Below, piece by piece: positions 58,514-64,000 of a stretch of 64,000 bases of DNA. The DNA is from Bryobacter aggregatus MPL3 (GTDB taxonomy: Bacteria; Acidobacteriota; Terriglobia; Bryobacterales; Bryobacteraceae). The DNA lies in the NCBI RefSeq assembly GCF_000702445.1, contig NZ_JNIF01000003.1:3844001-3908000 (forward strand). The letters run 5' to 3'. Position 1 is the stretch's first letter. Every line of letters begins with the position of its first letter. A program made the position numbers and the translations under genes. A model generated the notes under the pieces. The model was not told the origin of the DNA. It did no database searches and was given only the letters and a program-made list of their open reading frames with translations.

Positions 58514-59434
58514 CTAGCGGCGGCGAACCGGAATGGAATCGCGCAGACCGAGGCTCTGGTAGATCTGGCGCGTCGCATCCGATCGGTTGAGCGTGTAAAG
58601 GTGCATGCCGCGCACCTGATTGTCGAGGAGGTCGCGGCATTGTTCGGTGGCCCAGTGGATGCCGACATTGCGTACGGCGGCCGGGTCGTCCTGGGCCCGC
58701 TGCAGGGCGCGGGTGAGCTTGGCCGGGAAGCGCGCGCCAAGCGCAAGCTGCGCCATGCGCTTCATGCCAGACAGCGAGGTGACGGGCATGATGCCCGCAA
58801 TGATCGGCACGCGGATGCCGGCTAGCTCGCAGCGCTCGCGGAAGTCGTAGAAGTCGCGATTGTCAAAGAAGAGCTGGGTGCAGATGTAGTCGGCGCCTTC
58901 GTCGACTTTCGCGCGCAGGTAGTCGAGTTCGTCGAGGCGATTCGGCGTGTTCGGATGCCCTTCGGGAAAGCCTGCGACGCCGATGCCAAAGCCGCGCGGG
59001 TCCGGATGGGCTTTGCTGTCATTGAACTTGCGGATGAAGCGCACCAGGTTTGCGGCATGCTGGAAGGCATCATTGGCTTTGACGTAATTGGTGAGATCGC
59101 GCGGCGGATCGCCGCCCAGCGCGAGGATGTTTGAGACGCCGGCTGCTGCATACTTCTCGAGGATGCTTTGGATGTCCGATTCCTGGTGGCAGACACAGGT
59201 GAGGTGCGGAGTCGGGTCCAATGCGGTGGTTTGCTTGATCCGGACGACCAGGTTGTGGGTGAGTTCTCTCGTTGAGCCACCCGCGCCATAGGTGACGGAG
59301 ACGAAAGAGGGCTGTAGCGTTTCGAGCGACGCGATGTTCTCGTAGAGGAGCAGCCAGTCTGCTTCGGTTTTGGGAGGGAAGAACTCGAAGGACAGTGTGG
59401 TCGCGTCGGCGGCGAAAATATCGCGAATATGCAT
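58514..59434 (-). CDS. metF: 5,10-methylenetetrahydrofolate reductase
   Basis: This is a 306-residue FAD-dependent TIM-barrel enzyme. SFEFFPPKTEADW, with the conserved Glu (about 17), starts the barrel; VTYGAGGSTRELTHNLV, LALGGDPPRD and VAGFPEGHPNTPN bind folate and FAD; YICTQLFFDNRDFYDF follows. It reduces methylene-THF to methyl-THF for methionine synthesis. It lies six bases after the start of the cysteine desulfurase operon but upstream of it, so all may be one transcript. It is divergent from a SAM-hydrolase-family gene, with 26 bases between the starts. Confidence 0.95.
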   Translation of the reverse strand: MHIRDIFAADATTLSFEFFPPKTEADWLLLYENIASLETLQPSFVSVTYGAGGSTRELTHNLVVRIKQTTALDPTPHLTCVCHQESDIQSILEKYAAAGVSNILALGGDPPRDLTNYVKANDAFQHAANLVRFIRKFNDSKAHPDPRGFGIGVAGFPEGHPNTPNRLDELDYLRAKVDEGADYICTQLFFDNRDFYDFRERCELAGIRVPIIAGIMPVTSLSGMKRMAQLALGARFPAKLTRALQRAQDDPAAVRNVGIHWATEQCRDLLDNQVRGMHLYTLNRSDATRQIYQSLGLRDSIPVRRR

Positions 59435-59460
59435 GTGAACCCTTTATTCTAACGAATGCG

Positions 59461-60231
59461 ATGATCAGTCTTCTCACCGACTTCGGAACAGCCGACCACT
59501 TTGTGGGGGTCATGAAAGGCGTGATTGCGACGATTGCACCGGAGACCCGGGTTGTCGACCTGTCCCACCATGTGCCGGCCTATGCGATTGCCGAGGCTGC
59601 TTTTCTTCTCGAGCAGAGCTGGCACTACTTTCCCATGGGCACGATCCACGTTGCGGTGGTGGACCCGGGCGTGGGCAGCGAGCGGCGTCCTTTGCTACTG
59701 GAGGCCGGCGGCCATTTCTTCATTGGCCCGGATAACGGCCTCTTTTCTTTTGTGCTGGAGAGGGACGGCGTGCAGACCTGGGTGCTGGACCAGCCTCGAT
59801 TCTGGCTGCCGCTGCTGAGCGGGACCTTTCATGGCCGCGACGTATTTGCGCCTGTTGCCGCGCATCTGTCGAGCGGGGTAGCCCCCAGCAGCTTGGGCAG
59901 CCCGATTGCGGATGCGCACCAACTGCCTCGCCTGTTGCCCGTCCCGCAAACACCGCGCGACTGGACCGGCGCCGTGCTGCGGGTGGATCGATTTGGCAAC
60001 CTGGTGACGAACTTCCGGGTGGCGCAGTTTTCTGAATTGGGAGCCTTCGCCTTGGTGGCGGGTGCCGAGCGAGTGGAACTGCGGGCAAGTACTTATGCAA
60101 AGTGCCCTCCCGGTGTGCTTTGCTTGATCGAAGGATCGAGTGGCTACTACGAGGTGTCGCTGGCGCAGGCGAGCGCGGCGGAGCGGACAGGTTTGCATGC
60201 GGGATCGCCGCTTGAACTGCACTTAGGTTAG
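59461..60231 (+). CDS. SAM hydroxide adenosyltransferase / fluorinase-family protein (DUF62)
   Basis: This protein has 256 residues from the ATG at 59461. The N-terminal domain motifs are ISLLTDFGTADHFVGVMKGV (conserved Asp/Gly set), VVDLSHHVPAYAIAEAAFLL and HVAVVDPGVGSERRPLLLE. FIGPDNGLFSFVL and GTFHGRDVFAPVAAHL follow, then VLRVDRFGNLVTNF starts the C-terminal barrel. Most members hydrolyse S-adenosylmethionine to adenosine and methionine; halogenating members have an extra loop, not seen. The location is cytoplasmic. mutM follows after eight bases. Confidence 0.92.
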   Translation: MISLLTDFGTADHFVGVMKGVIATIAPETRVVDLSHHVPAYAIAEAAFLLEQSWHYFPMGTIHVAVVDPGVGSERRPLLLEAGGHFFIGPDNGLFSFVLERDGVQTWVLDQPRFWLPLLSGTFHGRDVFAPVAAHLSSGVAPSSLGSPIADAHQLPRLLPVPQTPRDWTGAVLRVDRFGNLVTNFRVAQFSELGAFALVAGAERVELRASTYAKCPPGVLCLIEGSSGYYEVSLAQASAAERTGLHAGSPLELHLG

Positions 60232-60239
60232 GGGGACAG

Positions 60240-61046
60240 ATGCCAGAGTTACCCGAAGTAGAAGCGGTGGTTCGCCGTCTGCGCGAACAGGTTGCTGGTG
60301 CGCGGATCCATAGCGTACATGTCGAACGTCGCAGTACCATCGCGCCGCAGCATTTGGAAGATTTCGAGGTGTTGGTGGGGAAGTCGATTGCCGGAGTGCG
60401 GCGCCGCGCGAAGTATATTTTTGTCGAACTGAGTGGCGGCGCTCTGCTGCAGGTGCATCTGCGGATGACCGGGAACTTGTATGTGCTGCCGGACTATCGC
60501 TTGCTGCCTGCCGCGGTGCGCTTCTGGCTGCGCCTGAAAGACGGGCGCGCGCTGGTATTTCGCGATGGCCGGGCCTTGGGCAAGGTGCATCTGGCGACTG
60601 CCGCTGATGTCGCGCAACTGGAAGCAAGCCTGGGGCCGGAACCGCTCGATGCGGCCTTTACGCCCGCGGTGCTGAAAGGGATTCTGAAAGGGCTGCGCGG
60701 CCCGGTGAAGCCAGCTCTCATGGACCAGAAGCGGATTGCCGGCATTGGGAATATCTATGCGAGCGAGGCGTTGTGGCGGGCGCGGATTGATCCCCGGATT
60801 GCGGCCGGAGCTGTGCCGGCGCGGAAGGTAACCGCCTTGCACGACACCATTGTGAAAGTGCTGGAGCTGGCTGCCGAGAGTGCTTACGCGGAGTATTCCG
60901 AGCCGGGGACCATTGCCGAGGCCGAAGGGTTTGACCTGGCCGTGTATGGACGTAAGGGGCAAGCTTGTCCGCGCTGCGGGAAGGCGATCGAACGGATTGT
61001 CCAGGCCGGGCGCAGCACCTTCTTTTGCGCGGGTTGCCAGGCTTGA
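60240..61046 (+). CDS. mutM: Formamidopyrimidine-DNA glycosylase
   Basis: This is a 268-residue protein. It starts MPELPEVEAVVRRL, with the catalytic Pro1/Glu2 after Met removal and the conserved Lys later. DQKRIAGIGNIYASEALW (about 158-175) is the helix-two-turn-helix that binds DNA. The C-terminal zinc finger is CPRCGKAIERI with FFCAGCQ (C-x2-C twice, about 240-267). It excises 8-oxoguanine and ring-opened purines. It lies eight bases after the SAM-hydrolase-like gene and overlaps the -35 box of the padR promoter. Confidence 0.95.
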   Translation: MPELPEVEAVVRRLREQVAGARIHSVHVERRSTIAPQHLEDFEVLVGKSIAGVRRRAKYIFVELSGGALLQVHLRMTGNLYVLPDYRLLPAAVRFWLRLKDGRALVFRDGRALGKVHLATAADVAQLEASLGPEPLDAAFTPAVLKGILKGLRGPVKPALMDQKRIAGIGNIYASEALWRARIDPRIAAGAVPARKVTALHDTIVKVLELAAESAYAEYSEPGTIAEAEGFDLAVYGRKGQACPRCGKAIERIVQAGRSTFFCAGCQA

Positions 61047-61088
61047 CATGGCAGTCAGTTTCCGATATATCAAATTCAGGTATATCGG
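61043..61088 (+). promoter_or_regulatory. Promoter and inverted-repeat operator of the second padR gene
   Basis: TTGACA (61043-61048, overlapping the mutM stop) and TATATC (61066-61071) are 17 bases apart. An eight-base perfect inverted repeat, CCGATATA (61062-61069) and TATATCGG (61081-61088), overlaps the -10 and the predicted start near 61078. This is the classic layout of a self-repressed PadR promoter. Confidence 0.7.
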
Positions 61089-61097
61089 GATCCGACT

Positions 61098-61469
61098 ATG
61101 AGCGATCAAATTTTTCAGCACCTTCCTTTGGCTCCGGCGAGCCTACACATTCTGCTGGCTTTGTCGGGCGATGTCCTGCATGGTTACGGGATCATGCAGG
61201 AGGTTGCGCGGCAATCGGACAACCGTTACAAGCTGGGCCCGGGGACGCTTTATGACAATCTGCAGCGCCTGGTGGCACAGGGGCTGGTGGAGGAGCAGGC
61301 GGGGCAGGGCGGTGAGGAAGACTCGCGGCGGCGCTACTACGGCCTGAGCCGTTTGGGCCGCGAAGTCTTGCTTGCGGAGACCGACCGTCTGGATGGCGTT
61401 GTGCGGGCAGCTCGCCAGCGGCTTGGCGTGCGGGCTGGAAGGAGGTCCTATGTGCCGCAAAGTCTATGA
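61098..61469 (+). CDS. PadR-family transcriptional regulator (second)
   Basis: This is a 123-residue protein. The winged helix is seen in LAPASLHILLALSGDVLHGY, LGPGTLYDNLQRLVAQGLVE (recognition helix, about 46-65) and SRRRYYGLSRLGREVLLAET. A short tail follows. It is a small dimeric repressor, and its own promoter holds an inverted repeat (61062-61088). The next gene, a short membrane protein, starts 20 bases before its stop, so both are one unit. The usual acidobacterial context is a PadR with a large ABC permease, which is not present here. Confidence 0.92.
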   Translation: MSDQIFQHLPLAPASLHILLALSGDVLHGYGIMQEVARQSDNRYKLGPGTLYDNLQRLVAQGLVEEQAGQGGEEDSRRRYYGLSRLGREVLLAETDRLDGVVRAARQRLGVRAGRRSYVPQSL

Positions 61470-61857
61470 GCTGGTGCTGCGCTTGCATCCGGAGGATTTC
61501 CGGGAGCGTTTTGCGACGGAAATGTTGTATGGCTTTGATCAAGCATCGGGAGGGTTTGCCATCGCATTGCTGCTGGTGGATGCCTTGATTTCTTTGCTGC
61601 GCCAATGGTTGTTTGGCGCCGAGTGCCGCAACATCATTTTCCATAGCAGCAATCCCTACTTTGCCCAGACCCTCGATCCTTACAAACCTCGATGGGCGGC
61701 CCTGCTGCTGGCGAGCTTGTTGTCCTTTGTCCTCTTGTGGCTGGTGCTTGCGGGTGTGAATCGAAGTGCTCCGGATCGCATGGCCTATCTGGTGTCGGTT
61801 TATCATCCGATTCCGCGCGCTGTTCCGGTTGTCCCCGCTGCTACGGTGAAACCATAA
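61450..61857 (+). CDS. Short membrane protein coupled to PadR, permease-like N-terminus
   Basis: This protein has 135 residues from the ATG at 61450, preceded by GGAGGT. Residues about 1-30 (MCRKVYELVLRLHPEDFRER) resemble the cytoplasmic start of acidobacterial PadR-linked permeases (LRLxPxxFRERF). One or two membrane helices (ALLLVDALISLLRQWLF weakly, and LLLASLLSFVLLWLVLAGV strongly) follow. The C-terminus is Pro-rich. The long permease domains are missing, so it may be a shortened relative. It is co-transcribed with padR. Confidence 0.7.
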   Translation: MCRKVYELVLRLHPEDFRERFATEMLYGFDQASGGFAIALLLVDALISLLRQWLFGAECRNIIFHSSNPYFAQTLDPYKPRWAALLLASLLSFVLLWLVLAGVNRSAPDRMAYLVSVYHPIPRAVPVVPAATVKP

Positions 61858-62046
61858 ACGCCGGAACGCATTGTTGCGGCTGCCTATTTTGAGCGTGTGC
61901 CCGTTCTGAAGGTTCTTGATGAGGAGGGGGCTCTGAGTCTTGCTGTGTGGGAGGTTCTCACTGCTTCGCTGCCTTGCTTCCCCCTCTGATGCAGCCCGAG
62001 CCGAGGCGAACGGCCTCGTACATTGCTAAAATTTCAATCTCCCCTC

Positions 62047-62685
62047 GTGATTACAGATCTTGTTGAAATCCAAACTGAAACGCCCGATCCGGGTGCGATC
62101 CGCCGGGCCGCGGCGGTCATCCGCGAAGGCGGCATTGTGGCGATCCCAACGGATTCGCTCTATATGATCGTTGCCGATCCGTTCAACCTGAACGCGGTAG
62201 GTAAGGTCTTTGCCGCCAAGGGGCGGGAGAGCTCGCGGAGTCTCCCGTTGCTGGTGAACGACGTGATGATGGTGGAGAATCTGGCGAGCGAAGTGACTGT
62301 GCGCTTCCAGATTCTGGCCCGGCGCTTCTGGCCAGGGCCACTGACGATCATCGTTCCGGCATCGGCGAAAGTGCCGCTGAAGCTCACGGGCAATACAGGC
62401 CGCCTGGCTTTGCGCCATACCAAGAGCGCCGTCGGTAGCGCACTGATCGAGTTTCTCGGAATGCCTCTCATTGCCACGAGCGCGAATATGAGCGGAGTCC
62501 CAACCTGCCGCAGCGGCATCGAAGTATTTGGAACGATGGATGGCCGCGTCGATCTTGTCGTCGATGGCGGGCATTGTGTCGGCGAAGGCGCGACCACCAT
62601 CGACATCACCGAACCGTACTGGCGCATCATCAAAGAAGGCGCGGTGCTGGAGCGCGAGATCGCCGAAGTTCTAAAGGGAAATTGA
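62047..62685 (+). CDS. Sua5/YciO/YrdC-family protein (threonylcarbamoyl-AMP synthase-like)
   Basis: This protein has 212 residues from the GTG at 62047; a TTG at 62023 would add eight residues. The YrdC fold has GGIVAIPTDSLYMIVADPFN (about 28-47), the KxR-type motif VFAAKGRESSRSLPLLV, FWPGPLTIIVPAS and PLIATSANMSGVPTC. These bind ATP and threonylcarbamate in TsaC/Sua5, which start t6A synthesis on tRNA. The YciO subgroup has no settled role, and this gene could be either. The stop and the start of the aldo/keto reductase gene overlap (TGATG). Confidence 0.85.
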   Translation: MITDLVEIQTETPDPGAIRRAAAVIREGGIVAIPTDSLYMIVADPFNLNAVGKVFAAKGRESSRSLPLLVNDVMMVENLASEVTVRFQILARRFWPGPLTIIVPASAKVPLKLTGNTGRLALRHTKSAVGSALIEFLGMPLIATSANMSGVPTCRSGIEVFGTMDGRVDLVVDGGHCVGEGATTIDITEPYWRIIKEGAVLEREIAEVLKGN

Positions 62686-63665
62686 TGCAATATACAAAGC
62701 TGGGCTCGACGGGTTTGCATGTGTCGCGGATCTGTCTGGGGACGATGACCTATGGCTCGAAGCGGTGGCGTCCTTGGGTATTGGAAGAGGCCGAAAGCAT
62801 TCCGCTGATCGCACAGGCCTGGGAGGCCGGGATCAACTTCTTCGATACGGCCGACATGTATTCGCTCGGAGTGAGTGAGGAGATTCTTGGGAAGGCGATC
62901 CGGCAACTTGGCATTCCTCGGGATCGTGTCGTGATCGCGACCAAGCTGTTCAATCCGATGGGGCCCGATCTGAATGAAAAGGGGCTTTCGCGCAAGCACC
63001 TGCGGCATGCGATTGACGATAGCCTGCGACGATTGCGGATGGACTATGTCGATCTCTATCAGATCCACCGCTTCGATCCGGACACCGAAGTGGAAGAAGT
63101 GATGGGCGGCATGAGCGATGTGGTGCGGGACGGGAAGGCTCTATACCTCGGGGCATCGTCCATGTATGCGTGGCAACTGGCGAAGTTGCAGTATGCTGCC
63201 GAGCGCGCGGGCGGCCCGAAGTTTGTGACGATGCAGAATCACTACAATCTTGCCTATCGCGAAGAAGAGCGGGAGATGATTCCGTTCTGTATCGATCAGA
63301 GGGTGGGGCTCATTCCGTGGAGTCCGCTGGGGCGTGGCCTGTTGACGGGGAGTCTGAAAAAGGACAGCCGTGATTCCTTGCGTGCGCAGACGGATGAGTA
63401 TGCGCAGAAAATCTATTCGCATGACAGTGATTTTGCGATTGCCGACCGTGTGCGAGAAGTTGCGGAGAGCCGTGGCGTGTCACGTGCGACGGTTGCGTTG
63501 GCCTGGCTGCTGGCGCGCCCCGGCGTGACTGCGCCAATTATCGGAGCAAGCAAGCCAAAGCATATTGAAGATGCAATTGCTGCTCTCGATTTCAGGTTGG
63601 AGGCAAGCGAAGTGGCGCGTCTGGAAGAGTTGTATCAGCCGCACCCGATCTTGGGCCATAGTTGA
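62685..63665 (+). CDS. Aldo/keto reductase
   Basis: This protein has 326 residues from the ATG at 62685, overlapping the previous stop. The AKR barrel has LGSTGLHVSRICLGTMTYGS, NFFDTADMYSLGVSEEILGK with the catalytic Asp and Tyr, VIATKLFNPMG with Lys, and LYQIHRFDPDTEVEEVM with His. The NADPH-binding end is IIGASKPKHIEDAIAALDF. It resembles the YajO/AKR11-13 type; the substrate is unknown. The DedA gene start overlaps its stop (TGATG), so the three genes from 62047 are translationally coupled. Confidence 0.92.
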   Translation: MQYTKLGSTGLHVSRICLGTMTYGSKRWRPWVLEEAESIPLIAQAWEAGINFFDTADMYSLGVSEEILGKAIRQLGIPRDRVVIATKLFNPMGPDLNEKGLSRKHLRHAIDDSLRRLRMDYVDLYQIHRFDPDTEVEEVMGGMSDVVRDGKALYLGASSMYAWQLAKLQYAAERAGGPKFVTMQNHYNLAYREEEREMIPFCIDQRVGLIPWSPLGRGLLTGSLKKDSRDSLRAQTDEYAQKIYSHDSDFAIADRVREVAESRGVSRATVALAWLLARPGVTAPIIGASKPKHIEDAIAALDFRLEASEVARLEELYQPHPILGHS

Positions 63666-64000
63666 TGGATTCGCTGCGGCTGCTTCTCGAGTACGGCTAT
63701 CCGCTGCTGGCGATTTGTGTGTTTCTCGAAGCGATTGGGTTTCCTGTCCCGGCGGCGGCCGCTTTGCTGGCTGCCGGAGCAGCTGCGGCGAAGGGCTTGT
63801 TCTCGCCCTGGGAGGCGTTGGCTGTTGCGCTGCTCGGGACACTGACAGGAGACGTGCTGCTGTTCCTGTTGGGACGCAAAACGGGTTGGTGGTTGCTGGG
63901 GGTGTTGTGCCGCGTGTCGATGAATCCGGAGGCGTGCATCTATTCGAGTGCGGCGCAATTCTACCGGCGCGGACGCACAGCCTTACTCGTGGCGAAGTTC
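63665..64000 (+). CDS. DedA-family membrane protein (N-terminal part, cut by window edge)
   Basis: The frame from the ATG at 63665 stays open for 112 codons to the window end. It encodes a hydrophobic re-entrant region (LLAICVFLEAIGFPVPAAAA), ALLGTLTGDVLLFLLGRKTG with the conserved Asp, and FYRRGRTALLVAKF, the F-x-R-x-G-x family motif. DedA/VTT proteins flip phospholipids or undecaprenyl phosphate in the inner membrane. Homologues have about 200-220 residues, so roughly half lies beyond the window. The start overlaps the aldo/keto reductase stop (TGATG). Confidence 0.88.
   Translation, partial: MDSLRLLLEYGYPLLAICVFLEAIGFPVPAAAALLAAGAAAAKGLFSPWEALAVALLGTLTGDVLLFLLGRKTGWWLLGVLCRVSMNPEACIYSSAAQFYRRGRTALLVAKF

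Noticed and set aside
1-64000. CRISPR arrays, rRNA genes, intact insertion sequences or prophage
   Set aside because: No regularly spaced repeats, rRNA sequence, transposase frames with inverted ends, or phage structural genes were recognised.

Overview
The window looks like chromosome from an acidobacterium of the Solibacter/Bryobacter group. This is inferred from family content, not from a search. The main clues are a secreted protein ending in what looks like the Solibacter-type C-terminal domain (TIGR03437 type), a very large Oar-like TonB-dependent receptor with a carboxypeptidase-regulatory N-terminus, PadR regulators, DUF1080 and S9 hydrolases, and an imuA-imuB-dnaE2 mutagenesis cassette. 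The DNA is GC-rich, so long antisense open frames are common; those are left out. Genes are dense, and stop/start overlaps of 1-4 bases are frequent.

Layout. 1-6.1 kb: flagellar stator motA (cut by the edge) and motB; a leftward TPR-TPR-rnc operon; glgA and trxA rightward with a terminator. 6.2-12.1 kb: a secreted S8 protease; a leftward rpsA-HU-HIT operon; a GntR regulator. 12.2-17.9 kb: small secreted proteins, a protein of the ANRxNARxSTGP type, an ECF sigma/membrane-partner pair, a DUF1080 protein, and a secreted intradiol-dioxygenase fusion. 17.9-24.1 kb: a tight leftward eight-gene envelope operon (HU, M50 protease, WaaE-like and GT4 glycosyltransferases, prepilin peptidase, uppS, cdsA, O-methyltransferase). 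24.2-27.3 kb: a PadR regulator divergent from a PLP enzyme/metal-exporter/SDR operon. 27.3-34.1 kb: outer-membrane protein, uxaC, DUF488, S9 peptidase and a sugar-acid dehydratase.

34.3-45.3 kb: the giant receptor; a complete-looking leftward trans-4-hydroxyproline operon (deaminase, epimerase, three-subunit D-hydroxyproline dehydrogenase, FadR-type regulator); three small exported proteins; heme A synthase. 45.3-53.3 kb: a large esterase-like hydrolase, about 0.76 kb without a supportable gene, imuA-imuB-dnaE2, a tyrosine-integrase remnant and tRNA-Lys(TTT). The arrangement suggests an old integration at the tRNA 3' end. 53.4-64 kb: Gfo/Idh oxidoreductase, thrB, a cyclophilin remnant, an LpxL-like acyltransferase with mnmA and a NifS-type desulfurase, metF divergent from a SAM-hydrolase-family gene, mutM, a second PadR with a clear promoter and inverted repeat, a Sua5/YciO protein, an aldo/keto reductase and the start of a DedA protein.

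How the genes work together. The 17.9-24.1 kb operon combines lipid-carrier synthesis (UppS), phospholipid precursor synthesis (CdsA), glycan assembly and type IV pilin processing, so it is an envelope module. The hydroxyproline operon and the sugar-acid dehydratase can both feed alpha-ketoglutarate semialdehyde. That, with uxaC, the receptor and the secreted hydrolases, fits a soil scavenger of plant or animal polymers. The cysteine desulfurase and MnmA form the sulfur relay for tRNA 2-thiouridine. No CRISPR array, rRNA operon or intact mobile element was seen.
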